From NCBI RefSeq assembly GCF_000337475.1, contig NZ_AOIT01000021.1, positions 89,954-153,953 on the forward strand: a stretch of 64,000 nt of DNA, read 5' to 3'. The first letter of the stretch is position 1, and the number at the start of each line of letters is the position of its first letter. The notes below the pieces were generated by a model. It did not search any database. It had not been told where the DNA came from and saw only the letters and a program-made list of their open reading frames with translations. This document shows positions 25,054 to 33,937 of the stretch, in pieces. The position numbers and the translations under genes are program-made. This DNA is from Natrinema limicola JCM 13563 (GTDB lineage Archaea; Halobacteriota; Halobacteria; Halobacteriales; Natrialbaceae).

Positions 25054-25145
25054 CTTCTGCGAGGAACAATTCGTGACGAGCGAAGCGGCCAGCGTGATTT
25101 GAACGCAGGGAGGTCGCGCACAACGCAGTGAGCACGTCCGACCGT

Positions 25146-25175
25146 GTGTTCAAATCGCGCCCGGCCCGCGTCTGC
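25146..25175 (+). repeat. Duplicated 3' end of tRNA-Lys (attachment-site scar)
   Basis: The 24 bases starting GTGTTCAAATCGCGCCCGGC are an exact copy of the tRNA-Lys 3' end (25031-25054), and five further bases (TCTGC) match after one change. The copies are 115 bases apart and no gene fits between. Integrating viruses and plasmids leave this pattern; here the element itself is gone. Confidence 0.8.
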
Positions 25176-25240
25176 TCCGGACGACGTCTCGAGCGAACGA
25201 CCGACCTATAAGACGACGCATTCCCTATTTTCGAGCCACC

Positions 25241-25906
25241 ATGTCCGTCGATTACGAGAGCCTGACGTTCGAACGGCTCGGTCACGCGAGTAAGCGTCTC
25301 GAGACCGCGGATGGCACGATCATCTATATTGATCCGTGGAGCGAAGTGCTCGAGGGCGAACCGGGCGATGGCGACGTGATTTTCGTCACCCACGATGATT
25401 TCGACCACTACGACCCGGCGGCGATCGCGGCCGTTGCAGGGCCGGACGTCACCGTTGCGGCCTACGAGGCGATCGACACCGACGAGGTGGCGGTCGACGT
25501 CGTCGACCTCCCTTACGAGGGCGAGACGACAGTCGCGGGAATCGACGTGCGGACGATCCCCGCCTACAACGATCCCGACGGGGACCACGTCGACGAGGAC
25601 GGCGAGCCGTATCACGCCGACGGCGAAGTGATCGGTCTCGTGCTCACGCTCGAGGGAACGACCGTCCTGTGCCCCTCGGATACGGACTCCCTCCCCCATC
25701 ACGAGTCGCTTTCGGCGGACGTGTTCATCCCGCCGATCGGCGGCCACTTCACGATGAATCGCGCCGAGGCCGCCGACCTCGCCCGAAGCGTCGACGCCGA
25801 GTTGGTCCTCCCGGAGCACTACGACACGTTCGAGCCGATCGAGACCGATGCCGAGGCGTTCGCGGCCGAGCTCGAGGCCGACGGAATCCGCGTCGAACTC
25901 TTCTAA
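25241..25906 (+). CDS. Metallo-beta-lactamase-fold hydrolase, UlaG-like
   Basis: A 221-residue hydrolase of the beta-lactamase_2 (UlaG-like) branch. The start ERLGHASKRLETADGTIIYIDPW is typical. The metal motif reads THDDFDHYD near residue 47, where most relatives have THxHxDH; the second histidine is an aspartate. Later ligands are in SDTDSLPHH (near 147), PIGGHFTMN (near 166) and LPEHYDTF (near 190). The substrate is unknown. The promoter lies between the tRNA scar and 25241, with CTATAAGACG about 30 bases upstream. Confidence 0.88.
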   Translation: MSVDYESLTFERLGHASKRLETADGTIIYIDPWSEVLEGEPGDGDVIFVTHDDFDHYDPAAIAAVAGPDVTVAAYEAIDTDEVAVDVVDLPYEGETTVAGIDVRTIPAYNDPDGDHVDEDGEPYHADGEVIGLVLTLEGTTVLCPSDTDSLPHHESLSADVFIPPIGGHFTMNRAEAADLARSVDAELVLPEHYDTFEPIETDAEAFAAELEADGIRVELF

Positions 25907-25963
25907 CCGACGACCGCGTCCTGCTGACGCGGAACTTTAAGTTCGGATCGTCAATGGACGCGC

Positions 25964-26497
25964 ATGGCAGCGGATACGAGACTGCGGGCTGTCTGCGTAG
26001 CCGGCCCGAGCGATGCTGGGAAGACGACGCTCGTCGAGCGGCTGGTGCCCCGGCTGGCCGAGGACGGCCGCGTCGCGACGATCAAGTCGATCCACCACGA
26101 TATCGAGGTCGATACGCCGGGAACCGATACCCATCGCCATCGAACCGCGGGCGCGGAGACCGTCGTTGGAATTACACCAACGACGACGTTCGAGGTGACG
26201 ACACACGGGAAAGCCGCGCCGCCGGCCGCCGACGGCGACCCCCTCTTCGAGGCCGACGATCCCGAAATTCAGGCGCTCTCACGGACCCTCGAGCGACTCG
26301 CACGTCGTGGGTACGACACCGTCCTCGTCGAAGGCTTCTCGCAGTCGCCGCTCCCGACGATTCTGGTCGGCGGGGAACCGGATGCGGTCGGCGGTCCCGT
26401 CGTTGGCCACGGCGACGACGGAATCGACGCTCTCGTCGACGCGATCCGCACGCTCGAGGGAGTCGAGCGACGAGGGAACTGGTCAAACGACTCGTAA
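25964..26497 (+). CDS. mobB: Molybdopterin-guanine dinucleotide biosynthesis protein MobB
   Basis: A 177-residue P-loop GTPase that assists MobA in attaching GMP to molybdopterin. The Walker A GPSDAGKTTL is at residues 14-23, and the family motif TIKSIHHDIEVDTPGTDTHRHRTAGA follows, with VLVEGFSQSPLPTI near residue 123. An ACTTTAAGT box about 28 bases before the ATG fits a leaderless message. No mobA is in the window, but the membrane subunit of a possible molybdopterin oxidoreductase lies at the far right end. Confidence 0.9.
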   Translation: MAADTRLRAVCVAGPSDAGKTTLVERLVPRLAEDGRVATIKSIHHDIEVDTPGTDTHRHRTAGAETVVGITPTTTFEVTTHGKAAPPAADGDPLFEADDPEIQALSRTLERLARRGYDTVLVEGFSQSPLPTILVGGEPDAVGGPVVGHGDDGIDALVDAIRTLEGVERRGNWSNDS

Positions 26498-26570
26498 TTC
26501 ACTCAGATCGTTTCTAAGTGGTTTGGAAGTGCGGTTATGGATATCGTCGTTCTATCGTGGGGTGAGACTT

Positions 26571-27239
26571 ATGACCTCCATCGCAGACATCGAGATCAAG
26601 GCCGACGGCACTGGAACCGACGAACTATTCGAAGCCGTTCCGTCGCTGACCTGCGAAATGGAGCGGGTGATCGCCTCGAGCGGCCACGGACTTTGGCTCT
26701 CGGGGCCGTCCCAGTCGGACGTCGAAGACGCGCTCGAGGAGGCGACCGCGATCGGAACGTACACGCAGATCAGCAGCGACGAGGACCGCTGGCTGTACGA
26801 CATCGAGTTCGAACCGGACACCATCGACCCCTTCAAACTCGTCCTCGAGGAGGACGGGACGGTACTGAGTGCGTCGGCTTCGAACGGGACGTGGCTGCTC
26901 AGCGTCCGCGTCGTCGACCGCGAAAGCGTTAGCTCGCTGTACGACCGCTTCGACGACGCCGATGTCACGCCGACGATCGTCCGGCTGTTCGACCTGGCAG
27001 CGGAGACACACTCCCAGTGCGGGCTGACGGCCCGCCAGTACGAGACGCTGGTTGCAGCGATCGATCACGGCTACTTCGAGATTCCGCGCGAAGTCTCGAT
27101 GCAGGAACTCTCCGAAGAGCTTGACATTTCCCATCAGGCGCTCTCCGAGCGCCTGCGCAGAGCCTATCGCGCACTCGTCACGTCCGAACTCAACGTGACC
27201 GAAGAGGAGACCGTCGCACCGCCGATCCCGACGAACTGA
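26571..27239 (+). CDS. HTH_10-family transcriptional regulator (bacterio-opsin activator-like)
   Basis: A 222-residue regulator. The C-terminal helix-turn-helix matches the HTH_10 family of haloarchaeal Bat/BoaA-type activators: LTARQYETLVAAIDHGYFEIPREVSMQELSEELDISHQALSERLRRAYRAL at about residues 150-200. The N-terminal 140 residues form the companion sensor-like domain (CEMERVIASSGHGLWLSGPS), without a PAS or GAF domain. The ATG at 26571 is taken as start, although the frame is open further upstream inside mobB. The target genes are unknown. Confidence 0.88.
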   Translation: MTSIADIEIKADGTGTDELFEAVPSLTCEMERVIASSGHGLWLSGPSQSDVEDALEEATAIGTYTQISSDEDRWLYDIEFEPDTIDPFKLVLEEDGTVLSASASNGTWLLSVRVVDRESVSSLYDRFDDADVTPTIVRLFDLAAETHSQCGLTARQYETLVAAIDHGYFEIPREVSMQELSEELDISHQALSERLRRAYRALVTSELNVTEEETVAPPIPTN

Positions 27240-27380
27240 CCGCTACCTGCCCGAAGCCACAGTCCCGATCGACGGCCATCTCGGTGCTTTTCGCGACCGC
27301 TCGACCCGTCGAGTGCCCTCTCCTGGACGAAAACAGGATCGAGACCCGCGTTTAATAGCCAGGCGCACAACAGTCATGGC

Positions 27381-28145
27381 ATGAAAACCCATCACGATGA
27401 CGGTGTGGTACGATTGACGTTCGATCGGCCGGACGCGCGCAACGCGCTCACGACCGAGACGGCCAGCGATCTGGCCGACGCTATCGACGCCGCCACGCCC
27501 GAAGAGAACGACGCGATCGTCATCACCGGTGCGGGCGACGCCTTCAGTGCCGGTGGCGATCTCGAGGCGCTCGCCGAGATTCCCGATTCGTCACAGGCAG
27601 CCTATGAACAGGTCACTGAGACGTTCGGCCGCGTCGTCGAGGCGATGCTCGCGTCTCCCGTCCCGATCGTCGCGAAGGTAAACGGCGACGCCATCGGGGC
27701 GGGGCTGTCGATCGTCGCGCTCGCGGATATCGCGGTCGCCGCTGCCGACGCCCGCTTTTCGTGTGCGTTCGTCAGGCTCGGGCTGCTTCCCGATACCGGC
27801 GGCACCGTCATGCTCCCCCACATCATCGGACTCCGCGCCGCCAAGCGGCTCGCGTTTACTGGCGAGTTCATCGACGCAGACCGCGCGGCCGACCTCGAGT
27901 TAGTCAACGAGACAGTCCCTGCCGACGAACTCGACGACCAGGTCGCAGCCATCGTCGCACAGCTCGCGGCCGGTCCAACGGCTACGATCGGACTGATGAA
28001 ACAAGCCATGCACGAGAACCTGGGTCGATCGTGGAACGACGGACTGGACTACGAGAACCTGCTGCAGGCACAGGCCCGCACGTCAGCGGCCCACGAAGAG
28101 GGCGTCACCGCGTTTCTCGAGGGCAGAGACCCGGCGTTCGAGTGA
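27381..28145 (+). CDS. Enoyl-CoA hydratase/isomerase family protein
   Basis: A 254-residue crotonase-fold enzyme. Visible are the RPDARNALTTET opening, the oxyanion loops GAGDAFSAGGDL (near residue 50) and AIGAGLSIVALADIAVAA (near 110), and the catalytic region FVRLGLLPDTGGTVMLPHIIG (near 130), where Asp138 of LLPDTGG takes the place of the usual Glu. It would act on acyl-CoA in fatty or aromatic acid breakdown. A GCGTTTAATAGCC box precedes the ATG by about 30 bases. No beta-oxidation partner gene is adjacent. Confidence 0.9.
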   Translation: MKTHHDDGVVRLTFDRPDARNALTTETASDLADAIDAATPEENDAIVITGAGDAFSAGGDLEALAEIPDSSQAAYEQVTETFGRVVEAMLASPVPIVAKVNGDAIGAGLSIVALADIAVAAADARFSCAFVRLGLLPDTGGTVMLPHIIGLRAAKRLAFTGEFIDADRAADLELVNETVPADELDDQVAAIVAQLAAGPTATIGLMKQAMHENLGRSWNDGLDYENLLQAQARTSAAHEEGVTAFLEGRDPAFE

Positions 28146-28237
28146 TCGACGACGACTCGCGTCGGCTCGATGTTAGCCGGTCGCAAGCGCAGGCAAGCAC
28201 CACGGCCTTGCACGACTCGCTCCATCCTTCGAGTGCA

Positions 28238-28492
28238 ATGTCTCCACAGTTTACCGACGACGACATCGGCAAGCGCGTCGTCAACGCCGACGGTGACGAA
28301 GTCGGAATGGTCGCAGCTGTCGAACACGGCACCGCTCACGTCGAACCGGATCCCGGAATCACGGACTCGATCAAGGCGAGACTCGGCTGGAGCGGGAGCG
28401 GCGAAGACACGTATCCACTGCAGGAGGAGGCGGTCAGCCGGGTGACCGACGACGAAATTCGCCTCAATCAGGACCTGTCCGGTGGGACATAA
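28238..28492 (+). CDS. Small PRC-barrel-like protein
   Basis: An 84-residue acidic protein starting MSPQFTDDDIGKRVVNADGD, then EVGMVAAVEHGTAHVEPDPGITDSIKARLGW. The start has the layout of a PRC-barrel strand pair (GKRVVNADGDEVGMVAAVEHGTAHVEP). Many haloarchaea carry such short proteins; function is unknown. It is encoded 92 bases after the enoyl-CoA hydratase gene in the same direction and may share its transcript. Confidence 0.75.
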   Translation: MSPQFTDDDIGKRVVNADGDEVGMVAAVEHGTAHVEPDPGITDSIKARLGWSGSGEDTYPLQEEAVSRVTDDEIRLNQDLSGGT

Positions 28493-28648
28493 CCGCGGGA
28501 CAGCGACCGATATCGAATCGACCGGCCGCGACGACCGAACCAGATAGCGACGTTCTCCCCGCTATCTCGAGTCCCATCACGGTCTCGAGCTCGGAGCCTG
28601 CGGTCGGTCACATGCGTTCGCGCGGGATTCCAGTCGTTTCGAAAGGGC

Positions 28649-28740
28649 TCATACGGCCTGCTGTCCCGAGTTCCACGGTGGCCCGCAGGGCGGTCGCGGG
28701 TACCAGGTGCACCGGACCCCGCTGACAGGAGTCCGTATCA
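28649..28740. repeat. Palindromic repeat copy E
   Basis: A 92-base copy with ends TCATACGGCCTGCTGTCCCG and, on the other strand, TGATACGGACTCCTGTCAG. It lies between convergent genes, and its right end is the TGA stop codon of purM. Confidence 0.88.
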
Positions 28741-29721
28741 GGACAGCGAGAGGCCGCGAATCTCGACTGAGTCGCCGTCTGCAACGTGGCCAATACGCTG
28801 CCCGTCGGTTTCAGCGACGAGTTCGGCGGCGCGATCCTCGGGAAGCGCGACGACGAAGCCGGTCCCCATGTTGAACGTCCGGTGCATCTCCGTATCGGTG
28901 ACGTTGCCTTCCTCCTGGATGAACTCGAAGATCGGCTGCGCAGGTAGCGGGTCGTCGATTACATACTCGTGGTCGCCCATTCGCAGCAGGTTCGTCCAGC
29001 CACCGCCCGTGACGTGGGCTGCCGCGCGGACGCCGTACTCGCGCATCGGCTCGAGCAACTCAGTATAAATCCGAGTCGGTCGCAGCAGTTCCTCGCCGAT
29101 CGTTCGCTCGGGGTCCAGCGGGAACGTGTCAGTGTACTCGTGGTTGCGAGTCACTGCTTCGCGGGCTAGGGTTAGTCCGTTCGAGTGGATGCCGTTCGAG
29201 GGGAAGCCGACGAGCGCGTCGCCCACTTCGGCCTCGCCCGCGAAGATTTCGTCTTTGCCGGCGAGGCCGGCACAGGTCCCCGCAAGGTCGAAGCCGTTGA
29301 TGACATCGGGCATGACGGCCGTCTCGCCACCGAGCAGGGTCATGCCGGATTCTTCCAGGCCGACAGCGAGCCCTTCGCCGATCTCGTTGGTGAGGTCGTC
29401 GTCGGGGTCGTCGATCGCGAGATAGTCGACGAACGCGACGGGTTCGACGCCCGCCGCGACGAGGTCGTTGACGTTCATCGCGATGCAGTCGATGCCGATC
29501 GTCGAGAAGTCCTCGATCGCTTCCGCGACCATGAGCTTCGTGCCGACGCCGTCGGTCGCCAGCGCCAGATACCGGTCGCCGATGTCGATCAGACCGGCAT
29601 ACTCGGTGGTTAGATCGCTGCCGAAGGCCTCGAGCAGTGCCGCAGTCGCGTCTTCGCTTGCCTCGATGTCGACGCCGGTCTCGGCGTAGGTAAGTCGGTC
29701 CACGTCGTCCGTGTCGGTCAT
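28738..29721 (-). CDS. purM: Phosphoribosylformylglycinamidine cyclo-ligase
   Basis: Closes the imidazole ring of purines (FGAM to AIR, using ATP). The 327-residue chain has the N-terminal LTYAETGVDIEASEDATAAL, the catalytic ATDGVGTKLMVAEA near residue 53, DCIAMNVNDLVAAGVEPVAFVDYLA near 78, GGETAVMPDV near 125 and HVTGGGWTNLLRM near 228, all typical of PurM. The ATG at 29721 gives the normal N-terminus MTDTDDVDRLTYAE; the frame extends upstream without support. purL lies 25 kb away, so purine genes are dispersed. Confidence 0.96.
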   Translation of the reverse strand: MTDTDDVDRLTYAETGVDIEASEDATAALLEAFGSDLTTEYAGLIDIGDRYLALATDGVGTKLMVAEAIEDFSTIGIDCIAMNVNDLVAAGVEPVAFVDYLAIDDPDDDLTNEIGEGLAVGLEESGMTLLGGETAVMPDVINGFDLAGTCAGLAGKDEIFAGEAEVGDALVGFPSNGIHSNGLTLAREAVTRNHEYTDTFPLDPERTIGEELLRPTRIYTELLEPMREYGVRAAAHVTGGGWTNLLRMGDHEYVIDDPLPAQPIFEFIQEEGNVTDTEMHRTFNMGTGFVVALPEDRAAELVAETDGQRIGHVADGDSVEIRGLSLS

Positions 29722-29801
29722 ACTCGAAGGACCTCTCGGGGCGAGCAAAAGGTCACCGGTCCGGCGGAGCCACTGCGGTCGGTGACGACCGCTTGTAGGG
29801 C

Positions 29802-30455
29802 TCAGAAGAGCCCGACGAAGAAGAGAACGTAGCCCGCAAGCAGGACGCTCGGGACAAACACCAGTGCGAAGACACCCTTGTGCCACTTGAGGACGGATTT
29901 CCCATCCAGCGGGCCGAAGGGGATCATGTTGAACGCGGCCAGAAAGAGGTTGATCCCGACCCCCATCTGCCCGATCGCCGTGAGCAGGGCCGGCAGGAAG
30001 CCGGGCGTCGCGGCGAACATCAGCAGCGGGACGAAGAGGGCGGCGAGCAGGAGATTCGTCACCGGGCCGGCGACCGCGATCAGCCCGTTCTCCCGTGTCG
30101 TGATCTGTCCCCGGTGGTAGACGGCCCCAGGTGCGGCAAAGAGGAATCCGACGACTGCACCGAGCAACGCCAGAAAGAGCATCTGGTAGTCCGCGCGGAA
30201 CTCGGCGATCTGGCCGTGTTCGATCGCGACGACCTTGTGTGCGAGCTCGTGCAGCAGGAAGCCGACACCGACGGTCACGAAGCTGATCCCGACCGAGATG
30301 GTAAAGTCCTCGACACTGGCGAGCCCGCGGTGAAACGGCGCGCGGATCAGCGCAAACGCCACGCTGAGCGCGATCCAGGCCACGGCGAGATCCCGTAGCT
30401 CCCTGTCGCTGAACGTGAGGTCGTGCTCTTGGGTGTGAGTCGTCCGATGGCTCAT
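29802..30455 (-). CDS. Intramembrane metalloprotease, M50/site-2 protease family
   Basis: A 217-residue integral membrane protease. The zinc motif HELAH is at residues 69-73 inside the helix VTVGVGFLLHELAHKVVAI, and the third ligand lies in NMIPFGPLDGKSVL near residue 170. Five or so membrane helices surround them. Such enzymes cut membrane-bound regulators within the membrane. The ATG overlaps the TAA of the TraB-family gene (TAATG), so the two are translated together. Confidence 0.92.
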   Translation of the reverse strand: MSHRTTHTQEHDLTFSDRELRDLAVAWIALSVAFALIRAPFHRGLASVEDFTISVGISFVTVGVGFLLHELAHKVVAIEHGQIAEFRADYQMLFLALLGAVVGFLFAAPGAVYHRGQITTRENGLIAVAGPVTNLLLAALFVPLLMFAATPGFLPALLTAIGQMGVGINLFLAAFNMIPFGPLDGKSVLKWHKGVFALVFVPSVLLAGYVLFFVGLF

Positions 30456-32224
30456 TAGAGGAATCCTCGCAGTAGCTCGAGGCTGTTTCTCGCCCCTTGG
30501 AGGAGCTGGCCCATCAATGCGTCGACGCCGCCGATCTCGGGTGCCAGCCACGGCAACACCACGAACGGGAACAAGAACGTCGCGATCATGCTCCCGATGT
30601 TCGTCAGCGCGACGATCATGATCAACCGAAACAGCGGGACGTCGAACATCGCTGAGAGGGCCTCGTCGATCGGACGTTCGGTGTCGTCGACGATCTCGTT
30701 TAACGTCTGGATGTCCCGAACGTTGACCGGTCGGTGTCTGAGTTCGACGTAGCCGGCGAACCAGCCCGGCGCGAGCAGCGGGTTGATGCTCGTCAGCCAC
30801 GCGATCGCACCACCGACGCCCGCGCTGGTCCAGCGCGCGCCGGCCAGCCGCGCCAGCCCGAAAGCAAAGACCCCGTTGAACAGGAACCAGGCGACAAACA
30901 GTTTCAGCAGGAACGTGTTCCTGACTCCCGCCATGATCAGCAGGAAGAAGAAGGCCAGAAAGCCTACCATGATCAGATAGCCGCCGATCTTCAGCGGCGA
31001 GAACCGGCGGCTCGAGGCGGTGCCCGAGATCGACTCGATCGCCGGCAACGCCGCGGGATTTCGCAGGTAGTGTTCGATGCCGGCTTTGTGGCCAGCACCG
31101 ACGACGGCGAGGACATCGTAGCCCTGCTCGCGCAGATCGTGGAGGTTGTGTGCGATGTAGGCGTCGCGTTCGTCGATCAGAGCGTTTGCGCCACCCGGGC
31201 TAAACTGACGAAACTCCTCCATCATCGCGTCGACGACATTGCCGTCGGTCATCTCCTCGATGGCGATTTCGTCGATGTCGTCGACGTCACCGCTTACTGC
31301 GTCGAGGGCGAGTCCGAGCAGGATCCCGATCGTCACGCCGACACCGAGTCCGGCGAGGGTTCCGGTCGTACCGCGGATCGCGTAGAGACCGACGCTCTCG
31401 AGGGTCGCAGCCGAGAACGGCCCGACGAACGTGCCGGTGACGACCAGCGCGAGCCCGCCAGCGATGCCGAGGGCGACCCCGGCGAGAATCCGTATCGAGA
31501 ATCCCGAGAGATAGCCGCCGGCGTACCGGCCTGCGGACTCGAGAGAGGGAAGCGCTGCAAGGCCGACGAACGCACCGATGAGCGCGCCGACCGCGCCGCC
31601 GCCGGCATACTGCAGCAGTGTGGGATCGGACAAGCCGACCAATAGCAGGTCACCGATGCCAAGTAGTGGGGCGAGAAACGCGCCGATGACGAATCCAGCG
31701 AGCGCACCGCCAACGGCACCGAACGTGAGCCCGAGCGTTCGCGGTTCGGTGATTCCGAGTGCGAGCCCGCCGACCATCTTCAGCTTCTCGACACCGGACA
31801 GCCGGCTCCAGAACCGCTGGATCGTTACCTGAATGTCGCGGTCGACCAGTGCGACGCCGCTGCCGTTTGCCTCGGCGGCTTCGATGCCGGCTCGCATGTC
31901 GGCTCCGGGCTCGATGTCGAACTGATCGCCCAGCCGCGACTGGACGTATGACAGCATCCAGTAGGCCAGAAATTGGAAGACGGTGTTGCCCGACAGGAGG
32001 TCTTTGGCTTCGATGTCGTCCGGCGTGCCGCCTTGCATCTGGCGGTACCGTCCTTCGTCGAGTTCGACGGCGACGACATCGGGGTCTTCCCGGTCGATTG
32101 TTTCGCGCACTTCGTCGACACTCGCTTGCGAGACGTGTGCTGTCCCGAGGACTTCGACGGAGCCGCTGTCGCCATCGGGTGGTGCTGGCGGCTCCGGCAC
32201 GTCGGCCTCGCCTGCATCGCTCAT
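30455..32224 (-). CDS. TraB-domain membrane protein
   Basis: A 589-residue protein of the TraB/PrgY family. The soluble N-terminal part has the conserved LGTAHVSQASVDEVRETI (about residues 24-41) and AVELDEGRYRQM; the second conserved part, VVGAGHKAGIEHYL, lies near residue 395. Between them is a large glycine/alanine-rich membrane region with about six helices, and four more helices are at the C-terminus. The histidines and glutamates in GTAH and AVELDE suggest a metal-dependent protease-like site, as proposed for TraB/TIKI proteins. It leads an operon with the M50 protease. Confidence 0.9.
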   Translation of the reverse strand: MSDAGEADVPEPPAPPDGDSGSVEVLGTAHVSQASVDEVRETIDREDPDVVAVELDEGRYRQMQGGTPDDIEAKDLLSGNTVFQFLAYWMLSYVQSRLGDQFDIEPGADMRAGIEAAEANGSGVALVDRDIQVTIQRFWSRLSGVEKLKMVGGLALGITEPRTLGLTFGAVGGALAGFVIGAFLAPLLGIGDLLLVGLSDPTLLQYAGGGAVGALIGAFVGLAALPSLESAGRYAGGYLSGFSIRILAGVALGIAGGLALVVTGTFVGPFSAATLESVGLYAIRGTTGTLAGLGVGVTIGILLGLALDAVSGDVDDIDEIAIEEMTDGNVVDAMMEEFRQFSPGGANALIDERDAYIAHNLHDLREQGYDVLAVVGAGHKAGIEHYLRNPAALPAIESISGTASSRRFSPLKIGGYLIMVGFLAFFFLLIMAGVRNTFLLKLFVAWFLFNGVFAFGLARLAGARWTSAGVGGAIAWLTSINPLLAPGWFAGYVELRHRPVNVRDIQTLNEIVDDTERPIDEALSAMFDVPLFRLIMIVALTNIGSMIATFLFPFVVLPWLAPEIGGVDALMGQLLQGARNSLELLRGFL

Positions 32225-32363
32225 TACAGGCTCAACTCGGCGGCGACTTTTACCAGTATCGGACACGGAGTTGAACCGATCAGTGACTGTCAAACGGACT
32301 GTTATCAATCGATCGCTGGCAGTGCCGGCGTCCCCACAACCCGCCGCGTGGACGCACCGGGAG

Positions 32364-32449
32364 GCATACGGACTCCTGTCAGTCAGTGCCGGCGCACCCG
32401 TGACCCGTCATGCGGGTGCGCCGGGACACCGGGACAGCAAACCGTATCA
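32364..32449. repeat. Palindromic repeat copy F
   Basis: An 86-base copy with the best-preserved core: GGCGCACCCG and CGGGTGCGCC pair over ten bases. Ends are GCATACGGACTCCTGTCAG and, on the other strand, TGATACGGTTTGCTGTCCC. Unlike most copies it lies between divergent genes (TraB and the zinc-ribbon protein). Confidence 0.92.
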
Positions 32450-32522
32450 GTGATGGAGCCAGTCTCGGTCGTGGCGTGGGACGGGAACCACACTTATGAA
32501 AATGGGCGTACAACTTTCCTGT

Positions 32523-32678
32523 ATGCCTCACGACCAAGACGTCGAAGGTGCGAACGATCCGGACTCCGCGTCGACATACGAATGCCTCCAGTGTGGGACT
32601 GTCGTCAAAGCCACGACTAATCCGGGGACATGTGAGTGTGGTGGCGAATTCCACAATCGAGCGAAATCGCTCGAGTAA
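32523..32678 (+). CDS. Zinc-ribbon microprotein, rubrerythrin-like (51 aa)
   Basis: A 51-residue protein beginning MPHDQDVEGANDPDSASTYE. Cysteines 21, 24, 37 and 39 (CLQC and CEC) form a small zinc or iron ribbon as in the rubredoxin-like end of rubrerythrin. Such tiny proteins are abundant in haloarchaea. An ACTTATGAAAA box is about 30 bases before the ATG at 32523, which rules out the in-frame ATG at 32496. Confidence 0.8.
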   Translation: MPHDQDVEGANDPDSASTYECLQCGTVVKATTNPGTCECGGEFHNRAKSLE

Positions 32679-32693
32679 CCGCGCGATCGACCG

Positions 32694-32921
32694 TTACTCC
32701 GTGTCGGCCGTTTTAGACCGCGGATCGTACTCCTCGACGGTCTCGAGCAGGTCCTCGATGGTTCCACGGGTGTCGGCAGCGGTTGCGCCGACGAGGCCGC
32801 CGATCGCACCGCCAGTACTCGCGGCGTTCCGGCTGAAGACGCTGCCGATCGCCGCACCGATCGCTGCACCGATCGCCGCGTATCGCGCACGCAGCAACAC
32901 TTCGCTGAGACGTTCTCTCAT
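32694..32921 (-). CDS. Glycine-zipper small membrane protein
   Basis: A 75-residue protein starting MRERLSEVLLRARYAAIGAA. Two short glycine-zipper helices (YAAIGAAIGAAIGSVF and GGAIGGLVGATAAD) could pair in a membrane, as in stress-related glycine-zipper proteins. The C-terminus is acidic. An ATATATTTATC box lies about 28 bases before the ATG at 32921. It is convergent with the zinc-ribbon gene, 15 bases away. Confidence 0.7.
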   Translation of the reverse strand: MRERLSEVLLRARYAAIGAAIGAAIGSVFSRNAASTGGAIGGLVGATAADTRGTIEDLLETVEEYDPRSKTADTE

Positions 32922-33014
32922 GTGTCGTACGTTGTGACTGTCGGTGATAAATATATCTCTCGAGTGCGCGCACTGTCGAGGTAACTGGGTCAACGAGCAG
33001 TTCGGAAGAGAGGC

Positions 33015-33794
33015 CTACAGGAGCGTCTCGACTGCGGCAAGCGACTCGAGGACGTGGTCAGGTTCGATCGACGAACCGGCGAGCGCCGCCCGGTCGGTGA
33101 CGCCGGTGAGTACGAGGGCCGTCTCCATGCCAGCCCGATTCCCAAGTGCGATATCGGTGTTGAGCCGGTCCCCGACGACGAGCGTGTTCGCGGGATCGGC
33201 GTCCAGCCTGTCTATCGCCGCTGTGGCCGCGATCGAGGACGGCTTCCCAAGAATCGCATCCGGCTCGCGGCCAGCGACGGCCTCCATCGCAGCAAGGATC
33301 GCCCCCGTCCCCGGAATTTCGCCCTCGTCGATCGGGATCGTCACGTCGGGATCGGTACCATAAAAGGGAATAGCCCCCTCGAGCGCTCGTAGCGACTTCC
33401 AGAGCGTTTCAAACGAGAACTCCCTGTCGAACGATCCCAAGACGACCTCAGCCGCGTCGGGATCGCTCGTCAGCTCGACGGCTGCGTCCTCGAGGATCGA
33501 CTCGAGTCGTCCGTCGCCGACGAGAAAGACGCGTTCGTCGGGGTGGGTTGCTGCAAGATACTCCGCCGAGACGGTCGCGGAGGTGAGGACAGCCTCCGGA
33601 TCGATGTCGATCCCGTGAGGGATGAGTTTCTCCCGGTAGTGGGCGGGCCCACGCGTTGGATTGTTCGAGAACAGTAGTCGCGAGCAGCCCGCCGCCTCGA
33701 GTGCGCGCAGGCCGTCGATCACACTGGGGAGTAACTCCTCGCCCCGGACGATCGTTCCGTCGACATCGAGGACCACCGCCTCGTATGCTGTCAT
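33015..33794 (-). CDS. HAD-superfamily phosphatase, NagD/PGP-like
   Basis: A 259-residue hydrolase. Motif I is LDVDGTIVRGEELLP at residues 8-22 with the nucleophile Asp in DVDGT, motif II SNNPTRGP near 43, and motif III/IV GKPSSIA with VVGDRLNTDIALGNRAGMETALVLTGVT near 208-236. The large cap domain between motifs II and III places it with NagD, 4-nitrophenylphosphatase and phosphoglycolate phosphatase. The natural substrate is open. Confidence 0.92.
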   Translation of the reverse strand: MTAYEAVVLDVDGTIVRGEELLPSVIDGLRALEAAGCSRLLFSNNPTRGPAHYREKLIPHGIDIDPEAVLTSATVSAEYLAATHPDERVFLVGDGRLESILEDAAVELTSDPDAAEVVLGSFDREFSFETLWKSLRALEGAIPFYGTDPDVTIPIDEGEIPGTGAILAAMEAVAGREPDAILGKPSSIAATAAIDRLDADPANTLVVGDRLNTDIALGNRAGMETALVLTGVTDRAALAGSSIEPDHVLESLAAVETLL

Positions 33795-33937
33795 TGCTCG
33801 ACAGTAGGAGTGGCTGGCGATTGAGTGTTTGGTTGAGAGACGGCCGCCGACAGGACACGGCGGGACAGCACACCTAACTCGGCCTGCCGTTACGACCGGT
33901 GGGAATTCTTATCCGATGACCCGACCTACGGCCGCGT

